A stretch of 64,000 nucleotides of DNA from Leptospira brenneri (GTDB lineage Bacteria > Spirochaetota > Leptospiria > Leptospirales > Leptospiraceae): NCBI RefSeq assembly GCF_002812125.1, contig NZ_NPDQ01000001.1:558001-622000 (forward strand), read 5' to 3'. Under the pieces are notes generated by a model that saw only the letters and a list, made by a program, of their open reading frames with translations, did not search any database and had not been told where the DNA came from. Shown here in pieces: positions 26,012 through 34,954 of the stretch (positions are counted from its first letter, which is position 1; every line of letters begins with the position of its first letter). The position numbers and the translations under genes are program-made.

Positions 26012-26749
26012 CTATAATTTAAGAGCTTCTTTGAGGTTTTGTGCAAACGAACGACCCACCGGAAGGGTAGTTTCGTCTTCGTTTTTCAACTGAATGGTAT
26101 AAGATCCACCTTTATCGTAACGTAAACTTGTCACAAAATCTAAATTTACCAAGAATCCTTTGTGAATTCGGATGAAACGTTCGGAAGGCAATTTTTCTTC
26201 GATTTCTTTCAGTAATTTTGAAGTTTCGTAATCTTTTTGTGATGTATGGATCACACAACTTTTGTTATTTGCTGAGATGAAATGAATGTCTTGAAAAGGT
26301 AATAAAAACACTGCTGAGTCTGATTGAATTTTGAGATGGGTATTCTTTTCTAGTTTTGGACTTGTTGTTTGTTTTGATTCTTGAAGAAAACGTAGGGCTT
26401 TGTCGACAGACTTTCTAAATCTTTCGAAGGAAAAAGGTTTTAGTAAATAGTCGGTTGCATCCAAATCAAAAGCCTCTACTGCATGTTCACTATAAGCAGT
26501 AGTAATGATAAAAAACGTAGATTTGTTGTGTTCTTTTCGTAAAATGTCCATCCCGTTGACGGCAGGAAGGTTGATATCCATAAACACCAAATCAAATTTC
26601 TTTTCGTTAAGAAGATTTAGTGCCTTGTCTCCACTTTCTGCAATTCCCGCAAGTTTTAGCTCAGAACAGTTCATGATATAGTCCATCATGAGCATCCTTG
26701 CTGGATATTCATCTTCTATGATTAATACTGAGTAGCTGGATGATTCCAT
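26012..26749 (-). CDS. LytTR-family response regulator
   Basis: A 245-residue two-domain regulator. The receiver (about 5-125) has the acidic pair Glu12-Asp13 (IIEDEYP), phospho-acceptor Asp58 (LVFMDINLP) and the Lys of LLKPF. The LytTR DNA-binding domain (about 145-243) includes ISANNKSCVIHTS and FIRIHKGFLVNLDFV. Its likely partner is the LytS-type kinase at 18168-20096, at the far end of the TonB run. It lies 10 bp after the SpoIIE phosphatase gene and 127 bp before the operon it probably activates. Confidence 0.88.
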   Translation of the reverse strand: MESSSYSVLIIEDEYPARMLMMDYIMNCSELKLAGIAESGDKALNLLNEKKFDLVFMDINLPAVNGMDILRKEHNKSTFFIITTAYSEHAVEAFDLDATDYLLKPFSFERFRKSVDKALRFLQESKQTTSPKLEKNTHLKIQSDSAVFLLPFQDIHFISANNKSCVIHTSQKDYETSKLLKEIEEKLPSERFIRIHKGFLVNLDFVTSLRYDKGGSYTIQLKNEDETTLPVGRSFAQNLKEALKL

Positions 26750-26758
26750 GTATTTAAT

Positions 26759-28684
26759 TTATGTTATATCAATAAAGAAAAAAGTGACATCATCCTTTAA
26801 CTCTTCTTCTGAGAATTTAGAAATCTGAACAATAATTTCACTAGACAATGATTTTATATCCTTGTCTTTTCCTCTTTCTAGTAGATCAAGTATTTTGCTT
26901 TCACCAAATAATTTATTTTCCGCACGCGCTTCAGTAACACCGTCAGTAAAAAAGAAATACCTGTCACCAGTTTCCATTTTGTGGGTCCATTCGCTATATT
27001 GAAAGGACTCCTTCCAGCCGATGATTGGACCTTTTAGATTCATAGATTCAAATTTACCTTTGATCCGATTGAAAATAAATGGGCTTGGATGTCCTGCAGA
27101 AGAAAAGACGACTGTTTTTTCGTTTGTGTCAATCAGTGCACAACAGGCAGTGATAAAATACCGACTCACAAGTGAAGTGAGTGCTTGGTTCATATGTTCT
27201 AATACATCTTTTGGGGAGTGAATCGATTTTGTGGATTCTCTAAACTGTACTTTCACCATAGAAGATACAAATGCAGCAGGAACACCGTGACCTGCCACAT
27301 CCGCAATTAATAAAAGCAAACGATGGTTATCTAATTCAACCCAATCGTATAAATCCCCACCAACTTGTTTCATTGGTAAATATGTGGTATGGATGCGTAT
27401 ACCAACTGTATTGGGATGTTCTTTGGGTAGAAGGTAACTTTGTAATTGGGAAGCAAAGAACAAGTCTTGTTCTAGGTCTTGATTTTTTTCTCTGAGTTCA
27501 ATGGTTCGTTCACGAACTCGAATTTCCAAGTCTTTGGTTAAAACAGAAAGTTCGTTTTCGTTTTTTGCATGTCTATAAGAGATCGCAACTCCCGATAGAA
27601 TCATAAGAATTAAAAAACCATATTGGGTTAGATATATATTTTTTCCAGAGGTAACATCAATAATGATATCTATTGTTGCGCCAATGCAGATACAAATAAA
27701 TCCAACGGTTAAAAAGTATGCTTCGGCTTTTTTCTCTTTTACGCCTCGAACTACACAACGAATGATAAAAAAAACTACTATGATTAAAGAAAACTCCCAA
27801 ATTCGCAGTAATAGAATTCTTGTTGGGATGTCAATGTTCCAAGTTTGTGCAAAAGCGATGCATAGCAGGAAAAACACGAGTAATCGTTCTTTAAGATGGA
27901 TTTTGGTTTGGAATAAGGAATAACTGAATAAAAAAATTGAAATAGGGAGTAGGGTCTGTGCTGTAAAAAAAACTTTTAACCAAAAGAGAAAAGAAAAATT
28001 CGTATATGAATAACTTATATTTAATAAAGGTAATCTCCACATCACGAAGATAAGAGTTGATAATAATAGATAAAAATTAGCTTTTGCCTGTCTTTTTAAA
28101 ACAATCGAAAATATTTGATATGCACCAATCCCAAAAAACAACATGATAAAACAAAAATCACGTCCATCCTCTCGGATGATGAATTCTTGTAGTTGTTCGT
28201 AATTTCCCATAACAGGGATTTTTCGAAAGATTCCTCCTTGAAAGGTTTTGTTTCGAAAGTGAATTTCTAGTTCTAACTCGTTCACATCATTGGCTTTTAG
28301 AACCGAACTGGGGATAAAGTATAAACGTTTATAATACCAATTGGGAAAATAAGTTCCGTCTTCAGAAACACTCCCCGTTTCTCCTAGTAAAACACCGTTG
28401 ATAAAGAGTTTATCTACCTCTTGGACACGGTCTAAATAGATACCAAGGGGTTTGTGGTTTGGTTCATAATAAAAACTTGTTTTGTAAACACCATGGACGG
28501 GTGGTTGAATCCCTTGTAAGGAAAGTCCTTTGCCAACTTGGATGGATTTTGTTTCCCCTTGGGACGTAAATGTCCAATCACCAGACATAGTTGTCAGGTT
28601 TTGGGAACTTACTTTTAGTGGTTCCGAGGAAAGCGAAAATACCGCAGTAAGTAAAAAGGGGAAAATAAATGAGAGAAATCTCAT
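26759..28684 (-). CDS. 7TM-DISM sensor with SpoIIE-type PP2C phosphatase
   Basis: A 641-residue membrane protein. Signal peptide, an extracytoplasmic beta-sandwich domain (about 25-165, sugar-binding-like 7TMR-DISMED), seven hydrophobic helices (about 170-370), a coiled coil (about 375-410) and a SpoIIE/RsbU phosphatase domain (about 415-640) with metal-site motifs VGGDLYDW, IADVAGHGVPAA and FFTDGVTEA. It probably dephosphorylates an anti-sigma-factor antagonist in a partner-switching circuit; no such partner is adjacent. It is transcribed with the LytTR regulator and is divergent from oxyR. Confidence 0.85.
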   Translation of the reverse strand: MRFLSFIFPFLLTAVFSLSSEPLKVSSQNLTTMSGDWTFTSQGETKSIQVGKGLSLQGIQPPVHGVYKTSFYYEPNHKPLGIYLDRVQEVDKLFINGVLLGETGSVSEDGTYFPNWYYKRLYFIPSSVLKANDVNELELEIHFRNKTFQGGIFRKIPVMGNYEQLQEFIIREDGRDFCFIMLFFGIGAYQIFSIVLKRQAKANFYLLLSTLIFVMWRLPLLNISYSYTNFSFLFWLKVFFTAQTLLPISIFLFSYSLFQTKIHLKERLLVFFLLCIAFAQTWNIDIPTRILLLRIWEFSLIIVVFFIIRCVVRGVKEKKAEAYFLTVGFICICIGATIDIIIDVTSGKNIYLTQYGFLILMILSGVAISYRHAKNENELSVLTKDLEIRVRERTIELREKNQDLEQDLFFASQLQSYLLPKEHPNTVGIRIHTTYLPMKQVGGDLYDWVELDNHRLLLLIADVAGHGVPAAFVSSMVKVQFRESTKSIHSPKDVLEHMNQALTSLVSRYFITACCALIDTNEKTVVFSSAGHPSPFIFNRIKGKFESMNLKGPIIGWKESFQYSEWTHKMETGDRYFFFTDGVTEARAENKLFGESKILDLLERGKDKDIKSLSSEIIVQISKFSEEELKDDVTFFFIDIT

Positions 28685-28686
28685 CG

Positions 28687-28703
28687 CTATCGGCTAAAGA
28701 TAG
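28687..28703. promoter_or_regulatory. LysR-type dyad upstream of oxyR
   Basis: CTATC-N7-GATAG contains the T-N11-A core expected of LysR-type operators. It lies directly before the phosphatase ATG (28684) and about 75 bp before the oxyR ATG, so it could serve OxyR autoregulation. The four-part E. coli OxyR consensus is not matched. Confidence 0.35.
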
Positions 28704-28775
28704 TTGTGTACAAACAGAAAGCAAGTTGATTTTCCATCTCTCATTCGCTTTAGTTATTTTTTTGGAGAATGTCTT

Positions 28776-29693
28776 ATGACCATCACTCAACTTCGATATA
28801 TAGTTGCCTTAGATCAATTTAAGAGTTTTGCAAAAGCCGCCGAACATTGTTTAGTTGCACAACCTACCTTAAGTTTACAGATCCAGAAAGTAGAACAAGA
28901 ACTAGGTTTTGAGCTTTTTGACCGAAAAAAAAATCCAGTGATTACCACAAAGTTAGGGAAAGCAGTAGTCGATCAGGCTAAAAACACTTTGAAAGAAGCG
29001 GATAAATTATTTGAAATTGCTGGCCAATGGAAGGATGAACCGGCAGGGAATATATCCATCGGAATCATTCCGACAGTGAGTAATTATTTGATTCCTTCTG
29101 TTTACCAAAGTTTACAAACAGAATTTTCTAAGGTTAACTTCCGAATTTCAGAACTTCCTACTCTTACAATTCTGGAAAAATTGGAATCGGAGGAAATCGA
29201 TTTAGGGATTCTCGCCACTCCCTTAAAGATTCCAAGTATCGTAGAACATCCACTTTATTACGAACCCTTTGTTGTTTATTATCCAAAGGATGTGAAAGAA
29301 AAAACATCATCTGTCTCTATGAAAGATATCGAAAAATACCCCTTACTTGTGCTTGGTGAAGAGCATTGTTTTCGCCATCAGTCCTTAAAAATCTGCAATC
29401 GCAATTCACTCGCAAAAATTGAAAGTGGAAGTGTCGAAACTTTAAAACGAATGGTGGATATGGGGATCGGGGTTACGTTGTTACCTAAGTTATCAGTGGA
29501 TGCATCTTCCAAAAGAATTGTTCCCTTTGATTCTCCAGAGCCCGCGAGAGAAATTAGTTTGGTTTATAAGAAGGGGTTTTATAAAACGAAAATTCTCAAA
29601 AAACTAACCAATTTGATTCTCGATGTGATTCCTAAAGGATACCACTCCAAAGAAAAATTTAAAATCATCGGAGTGTCTCTCAACCAAGATTAG
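28776..29693 (+). CDS. oxyR: OxyR-type peroxide-sensing LysR regulator
   Basis: A 305-residue LysR-family protein. I chose ATG 28776 (MTITQLRYIVALD), which follows GGAG; the upstream in-frame extension lacks family sequence. The helix-turn-helix is at about 3-60. In the sensor domain Cys198 and Cys207 stand nine apart in EEHCFRHQSLKIC, the same spacing and context as the redox pair Cys199/Cys208 of E. coli OxyR. It is 106 bp upstream of ahpC, its expected target. In Leptospira PerR is the better-known peroxide sensor, so this OxyR is worth noting. Confidence 0.92.
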   Translation: MTITQLRYIVALDQFKSFAKAAEHCLVAQPTLSLQIQKVEQELGFELFDRKKNPVITTKLGKAVVDQAKNTLKEADKLFEIAGQWKDEPAGNISIGIIPTVSNYLIPSVYQSLQTEFSKVNFRISELPTLTILEKLESEEIDLGILATPLKIPSIVEHPLYYEPFVVYYPKDVKEKTSSVSMKDIEKYPLLVLGEEHCFRHQSLKICNRNSLAKIESGSVETLKRMVDMGIGVTLLPKLSVDASSKRIVPFDSPEPAREISLVYKKGFYKTKILKKLTNLILDVIPKGYHSKEKFKIIGVSLNQD

Positions 29694-29743
29694 GCCAGAA
29701 TAATGCGATAGTTTTTTTAAATCTCTGCATTTATAGTATTTAT

Positions 29744-29772
29744 TTTACAAATGATCTAATTGGGAGTATATT
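29744..29772 (+). promoter_or_regulatory. ahpC promoter
   Basis: TTTACA (29744-29749), a 17-bp spacer and TATATT (29767-29772) lie about 28 bp upstream of the ahpC ATG. The ribosome site AAAGGAGG follows. The region upstream is AT-rich and holds two ATAG words (29708, 29733) spaced 25 bp, not the 22 bp of the classical OxyR site. Confidence 0.6.
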
Positions 29773-29799
29773 CTTCTTAACACGAAAGGAGGATATTCA

Positions 29800-30363
29800 A
29801 TGTCCAATATCAACACTCAAATTCCAGACTTCACTACGGAAGCTTTCCATAACGGTGCTTTTAAAAAAATTAGCAAAAAAGACGTTCTTGGTAAATGGTC
29901 CGTATTTGTTTTTTATCCAGCGGATTTTACCTTTGTTTGCCCTACTGAACTTGGGGACGTAGCAGATTATTACGAAGAACTTCAAAAAATGGGAGTGGAA
30001 GTTTATTCAGTTTCCACTGACACACATTTTGTTCACAAAGCATGGCATGAAGCAAGTGATACCATCAAAAAAATCAAATTCCCAATGTTAGGTGATGCTT
30101 CTGGGAAAATTACCAGAGGATTCGGGATTATGATAGAAGACGATGGCCAAGCACTTCGGGGAACATTTGTAGTGAATCCAGAAGGTGTGATCAAAACTGC
30201 CGAAGTTCATGACTTAGGGATTGGTCGATCTGCAGAGGAACTTGTTCGTAAAGTGCAAGCAGCTCAATATGTTGCAAACAATGACGGTGAAGTTTGCCCA
30301 GCAAAATGGAAACCAGGTAATTCAACTTTGAAGCCAGGTCTTGACTTGGTAGGAAAAATCTAA
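29800..30363 (+). CDS. ahpC: Alkyl hydroperoxide reductase subunit C (2-Cys peroxiredoxin)
   Basis: A 187-residue cytoplasmic peroxidase, the standard length for AhpC. The peroxidatic Cys47 is in FTFVCPTE and the resolving Cys166 in GEVCPAKW. It reduces hydrogen peroxide and organic hydroperoxides, and is re-reduced by AhpF encoded 44 bp downstream. A strong ribosome site and a stable hairpin directly after the stop codon suggest that it is made in excess over AhpF. Confidence 0.96.
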   Translation: MSNINTQIPDFTTEAFHNGAFKKISKKDVLGKWSVFVFYPADFTFVCPTELGDVADYYEELQKMGVEVYSVSTDTHFVHKAWHEASDTIKKIKFPMLGDASGKITRGFGIMIEDDGQALRGTFVVNPEGVIKTAEVHDLGIGRSAEELVRKVQAAQYVANNDGEVCPAKWKPGNSTLKPGLDLVGKI

Positions 30364-30369
30364 ACAAAA

Positions 30370-30393
30370 TTAGGCGGGGTGAAACCCGCCTAA
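30370..30393 (+). terminator. Stem-loop between ahpC and ahpF
   Basis: TTAGGCGGG-GTGAAA-CCCGCCTAA is a perfect 9-bp stem with a 6-base loop, starting 6 bases after the ahpC stop. No T-run follows and the ahpF ribosome site (GGGAGG) is right after it, so it is more likely an mRNA-stabilising or partial attenuation element than a full terminator. Confidence 0.7.
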
Positions 30394-30407
30394 ATCGGGA
30401 GGTAATT

Positions 30408-31967
30408 ATGTTAGATACATCAACAAAGAATCAAGTAAAAGAGTATTTCGAAAGAATTAAAAATCCGATCAACATACGTTTGTTTTCGGGAGAACATGAA
30501 AAAAGAAACGAGTTAATCGATTTTTTAAATGATATCGTTTCTCTCAGTTCTTTGATTACCTTAGAACATTCAGATGAAAAAAATGATGGCCTTCGATTTT
30601 CCATTCTTTCCGAAGGAAAACCAACAGGAATTGAGTTTTCTGGAATTCCGATGGGGCATGAATTTACTTCACTCGTTCTTGCGATATTACAATCAGGAGG
30701 AAACCCAATTAAATTAGAAGAAGGGATTCTTTCTGCTGTATCGAAACTAAAAGAACCTTTACATTTTGAAACATTCATTTCTTTGGATTGCCATAACTGT
30801 CCTGAAGTCGTTCAAACACTCAATAGTTTCTCTCTTGTGAATCCTTCTATCTCTCACAATATGATTGATGGAGCTATGTATCCCGAACTTGTAAAAGAAA
30901 AAAATATCCAAGGTGTTCCGGCAGTTTATTTAAACGGAAAACGTTTTCTTTCAGGAAAAGCTGAAGCATCGGTAATCTTTGATAAACTTCTAGAATTGTA
31001 TTCGATTCCTGAAACTCAAAGCGAAAACTCAAACGTTTCCAATCCTGCAGAAGTATATGATGTTACTGTCATTGGTGGTGGTCCTTCGGGAGTGACTGCA
31101 GCCGTTTACTCTGCAAGAAAAGGATTAAATACTCTAGTCATCGCTGACCGGTTAGGTGGACAGGTAAAAGATACGTTAGGAATTGAAAATATTATTTCGA
31201 TTCCATACACAACTGGGCCTGAACTTACCCATGTATTGTCAGAACAATTAGAGAAAAACCAAATTCGAAAAAAAGAAAATGTTCGAGTTTTAAAAATTGA
31301 ATCAGGCGATTTAAAAACCATTCATTTGAATACCGGAGAACAAATTCTTACAAAAACGGTTATTCTTTCCACTGGGGCCAAATGGCGTGAGTTGAATGTT
31401 CCTGGTGAAAAAGAATTTGTTGGCAAAGGTGTTGCCTATTGCCCGCATTGTGATGGTCCATTTTTCAAAGATAAAGATGTAGCTGTCGTAGGTGGTGGAA
31501 ACTCTGGTGTGGAGGCCGCATTGGATCTAAGTGGGATTGTGAAATCAGTCACTTTGATTGAGTTTGGTGATAAACTAAATGCAGATAAGGTTTTACTGGA
31601 TAAAGTGGCATCTTCTCCTAATATCAAAACTTTGGTGAAAGCACAAACCATGGAAATCCAAACAAGTACTGAAAAAGTAACAGGACTTACTTATAAGGAT
31701 AGAAGTTCAGAAAAATCGGAAACCATTCCATTGGATGGAGTGTTTGTTCAAATTGGACTTGTACCAAACAGTAGTTTTGTGAAAGATTTGGTTGCAACCA
31801 ATCGATTTGGGGAAATTTTAGTAGATGAAAAATGTAAAACCAATGTGGATGGAATTTTTGCTTGTGGAGATGTAACCAACACACCTTACAAACAAATCAT
31901 CATCGCCATGGGGGAAGGTGCGAAAGCGGCAATCAGTGCTTTTGAATACCTTCTACATGCGGCTTGA
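30408..31967 (+). CDS. ahpF: Alkyl hydroperoxide reductase subunit F
   Basis: A 519-residue flavoprotein that passes electrons from NAD(P)H through FAD and two Cys pairs to AhpC. The N-terminal tandem thioredoxin-like domain has Cys128-x2-Cys131 (DCHNCPE). The FAD site GGGPSG begins near residue 223, the redox pair is in YCPHCDGPF (about 346), NAD(P)H binding is at [12 protein letters not shown], and [13 protein letters not shown] is the second FAD motif. Length and order match AhpF. Its end overlaps the convergent hybrid kinase by 15 bp. Confidence 0.95.
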   Translation: MLDTSTKNQVKEYFERIKNPINIRLFSGEHEKRNELIDFLNDIVSLSSLITLEHSDEKNDGLRFSILSEGKPTGIEFSGIPMGHEFTSLVLAILQSGGNPIKLEEGILSAVSKLKEPLHFETFISLDCHNCPEVVQTLNSFSLVNPSISHNMIDGAMYPELVKEKNIQGVPAVYLNGKRFLSGKAEASVIFDKLLELYSIPETQSENSNVSNPAEVYDVTVIGGGPSGVTAAVYSARKGLNTLVIADRLGGQVKDTLGIENIISIPYTTGPELTHVLSEQLEKNQIRKKENVRVLKIESGDLKTIHLNTGEQILTKTVILSTGAKWRELNVPGEKEFVGKGVAYCPHCDGPFFKDKDVAVVGGGNSGVEAALDLSGIVKSVTLIEFGDKLNADKVLLDKVASSPNIKTLVKAQTMEIQTSTEKVTGLTYKDRSSEKSETIPLDGVFVQIGLVPNSSFVKDLVATNRFGEILVDEKCKTNVDGIFACGDVTNTPYKQIIIAMGEGAKAAISAFEYLLHAA

Positions 31968-34331
31968 TGATAACCATTTTTCAACAGCATTGTAAAGATC
32001 GGCGGAGGAAATTGGTTTGGTAAGAAAGTCATCCATTCCAGATTCAATCGCTGTATCTTTGACTGAAAAAAAAGCCCCCGCTGTCAGTGCGATGATGGGG
32101 GTTCTTTCTTTTGAATTGTTTTCTAAGGTTCTGATTTCTACCGTCGCCGTATAACCATCCATCACCGGCATTTGTAAATCCATAAAGATTAGGTCTGGTT
32201 TTTTTTCTTGGAATTGATGTACTGCATCAGATCCATCAACAGCATATCTCAATTGCATATTAGGATATCTTTTTAATAACATTTTGGATAATAATCTTTT
32301 ATTTAAATCATTATCTTCTACTATCAAAATGTCGTTTTGAATTAGATCGTTTTGGATGATCAGAGATTCATCTGGAACTGTTTGTTTTTCTTCGAATAAA
32401 GTAGAAGATACGGATCCAGTCGCATTTACATGTAAGGACAAAACGAAGTAAAAGGTACTTCCTTTCCCAAGTTCACTTTCAAATTTTAAATGAGAATTCA
32501 TTTTTTGAATGAGTTCGCTTGTGATCGTAAGACCAAGTCCAGTACCTCCATATTTTCTTGTGATGGAAGTATCTGCTTGTGAAAAAGAATCGAATAGTTT
32601 TGTTTGCGAACTGATATCAATTCCGATTCCTGTATCAGAAACAGAAAATTCAATATCGATGATATCATCGGACACTTTGACCGGTTTTACGGAAACTTCG
32701 ACTTCACCTTCATGAGTAAACTTGATTGCGTTCCCGATGAGATTAGAGAGGACTTGTCTGACACGCAAAGGATCTAAAGAAACAAATTGTGGAAGATTTG
32801 GATCTAGTTTTAGTTTTAATAGAATGGCTTGAGAGGCTGCAGAAATTTGAAAAAGATCTACTGTTGACTGGACTAAGTCAATAAGATCCGTGCTAATCAG
32901 TTCTAATTCCATTTTCCCCGAATCAATTTTGGAAAAATCAAGGATTTGGTTGACTAAAGATAACAAACTTTTCCCAGAAAGATAAATACTTCGTAAATAT
33001 TCTTTTTGTTCATCGGTAAGTGAAGCATGTAACAAAAGTTCAGTGAATCCAATAATTCCATTCAGTGGAGTTCTGATTTCATGGCTCATATTAGCTAAAA
33101 AGTTTCCTTTTGCTAAGTTGGCTGCTTCTGCCATTTCCTTTGCTTTGCGTAAAGTATATTCAATTTTTTTAATTTCGGTAAGATCGGAATTAGAGCCGAC
33201 CATTCTGATTTTATTTCCAGAAGCATCTCTTTGGATATGGCATCTAGATAAAACATGTGCATAATTTCCTTTTCTTTTTTTCATTTGGAAACTAAACTCA
33301 AATGTTTCTCTTTGAGAATGCATGATATTATCCAAAAATTCAGATACCCATTCTTGATCGTCAGGATGGATTAAACTTTTCCAATAACTGATTTTAACAT
33401 TTTCTGCTTTTTCATCATTTCCAAACTCTAACCACCATCTCCTTGAATAAATGACAGTATCGTTCGTTAGATCCCAGTCAAACCATCCATCAGAACTAAC
33501 TTCTAAAATTAAAGCATATCGTTCGTTAGATTCTTTTAAGGCACTTTCTGCACGTTTTTGTTCGGTGATGTCTTTGCTTGCTCCAATGATAAACTTAAAT
33601 TTACCATCTACTTCTATAGGAGTCAGAGCAGTGGTCCATACTTTGGTTCCAGCGGGCATCGGAATACTTTCTTCGTAGGAGATGGTCGATTTTGCTTTTA
33701 GAGCATTTTGAAAATTTTTAATTACGGGTGCTCCCAAAATTTCTCCTAAAAGATCTATTGGAGTTTTGCCTTGTATTAAAGATTGAGTGACCCCTGTTGA
33801 TTTTTCGTAAGCTGTATTGATCCTACGAATGACAAAATCTCCATTGTCCATCACTTCAACAAGAAACATGGAGTCTTGACTCCCATTAAACAGAATGTTG
33901 TTTTCAAGTAACATCTGTTTAATTTCGAGAGATTCGTTTTTTATGACATTTTGTAAAAAGAGTAATTCGGAAATGTCAGTGATAATTCCATCAAATCGCA
34001 AGATGTTTCCTGATTCATCTCGGATCAATCGGCCTTGGCTTTGTACAAATTTAATTTCATTGCTTTTGGTTTGGATGCGATAACGGATCCTGAACTTGTT
34101 ATTATTGTTTAGCGATGCTAATGCTTGTTCGACTATATACATATCTTCAGAGTGAATGATTTTTCTCCAAGCACCTAACTCTGATTTGTAAAAGTCAATA
34201 GGGTATCCGGTGAGGGATTCCACAGACGGGCTAACGTAAAAGATCTCTAACTCAGGATAACTTGCCGAAAAAACTACCTCCTCCATTGCGGAGAGAATTT
34301 GCATTTCCAATGAGGGGGCAGGGGCTTGCAT
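31953..34331 (-). CDS. Hybrid sensor histidine kinase with several PAS domains
   Basis: A 792-residue soluble sensor (no clear membrane helix). PAS-like domains lie at about 10-120, 145-260 and 270-390 (each ending in a PAC-type strand such as DGIITDISEL and VGSNSDLTEIKK). The HisKA motif FLANMSHEIRTPLNG has phospho-acceptor His417. The ATPase domain has NLIGNAIKFT and YGGTGLGLTI. The C-terminal receiver (about 665-785) has Asp718 in FMDLQMPVMDG. No output domain or HPt domain is nearby, so its relay partner is elsewhere. It is convergent with ahpF; a redox role is possible but unproven. Confidence 0.88.
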   Translation of the reverse strand: MQAPAPSLEMQILSAMEEVVFSASYPELEIFYVSPSVESLTGYPIDFYKSELGAWRKIIHSEDMYIVEQALASLNNNNKFRIRYRIQTKSNEIKFVQSQGRLIRDESGNILRFDGIITDISELLFLQNVIKNESLEIKQMLLENNILFNGSQDSMFLVEVMDNGDFVIRRINTAYEKSTGVTQSLIQGKTPIDLLGEILGAPVIKNFQNALKAKSTISYEESIPMPAGTKVWTTALTPIEVDGKFKFIIGASKDITEQKRAESALKESNERYALILEVSSDGWFDWDLTNDTVIYSRRWWLEFGNDEKAENVKISYWKSLIHPDDQEWVSEFLDNIMHSQRETFEFSFQMKKRKGNYAHVLSRCHIQRDASGNKIRMVGSNSDLTEIKKIEYTLRKAKEMAEAANLAKGNFLANMSHEIRTPLNGIIGFTELLLHASLTDEQKEYLRSIYLSGKSLLSLVNQILDFSKIDSGKMELELISTDLIDLVQSTVDLFQISAASQAILLKLKLDPNLPQFVSLDPLRVRQVLSNLIGNAIKFTHEGEVEVSVKPVKVSDDIIDIEFSVSDTGIGIDISSQTKLFDSFSQADTSITRKYGGTGLGLTITSELIQKMNSHLKFESELGKGSTFYFVLSLHVNATGSVSSTLFEEKQTVPDESLIIQNDLIQNDILIVEDNDLNKRLLSKMLLKRYPNMQLRYAVDGSDAVHQFQEKKPDLIFMDLQMPVMDGYTATVEIRTLENNSKERTPIIALTAGAFFSVKDTAIESGMDDFLTKPISSADLYNAVEKWLSSSRM

Positions 34332-34374
34332 AACCCTACATTCGACGAAATTTTTCCTAAACTAACAATCAGAA

Positions 34375-34812
34375 TTACGACTTTCTAATCAGAAATGGGA
34401 GGGCTAACTTGGGGGTAAATTTGTTGTAACTCATCCCGAGGAATTCTGTTTCGTTTATAACCCGGAATTCGTCCACGAAGAACGGCCAAGGGAAGGGGGC
34501 ATTTTTGGTGTATCGAAGGACCAGGCTGGGTTTTCCGTCTAATTTTGATTTTTCGAATGACAAATTCATCGGATAACGTAATTGGAACTCGGTTTTGTTA
34601 GGGGGTAAAAATAAATTGTAAGCAATTTCACTGCCATCAAACGATTTTCCCCACCAGTGTCGAAACGACATAAAATTCAAACTCAAACTAGCACCGGTTT
34701 GGAACCATTTAGGACCAATCCATTCTGCTTTAAAATTGCCATTGGGAAAGGAATCGGGTGCATTTAATTCCAGAAATTGTTTTTTGATAGCAATGAGAGA
34801 CATCGTCATCAA
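34375..34812 (-). CDS. Hypothetical protein, cytoplasmic
   Basis: A 145-residue protein with no signal peptide, mostly beta-strand and aromatic (FRHWWGKSFDGSEIAYNLFL, NAPFPWPFFVDEFR). Codons 1-4 give three possible ATG starts; the third (MSLIAIKKQ, 34803) is as good as the first. It is transcribed divergently from the alpha-2-macroglobulin gene with a 142-bp gap and lies 43 bp upstream of the hybrid kinase on the same strand. I recognise no family. Confidence 0.6.
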   Translation of the reverse strand: MMTMSLIAIKKQFLELNAPDSFPNGNFKAEWIGPKWFQTGASLSLNFMSFRHWWGKSFDGSEIAYNLFLPPNKTEFQLRYPMNLSFEKSKLDGKPSLVLRYTKNAPFPWPFFVDEFRVINETEFLGMSYNKFTPKLALPFLIRKS

Positions 34813-34954
34813 TCAAATTGCAAAATAGCAAAAGCATAGCAAAAATTCTGATAGATTTAAAAAAATATGGAAGATTTTCCAATTCATTCAGGAAAGTGTT
34901 GGCAAAGGGAAGTGTCCATCATAGAACAGAGAACATTCGAATTCTGGAGTTCTC

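Noticed and set aside
29701..29760. Classical four-part OxyR box upstream of ahpC
   Set aside because: Two ATAG words are present but spaced 25 bp, and the expected CTAT words are missing.
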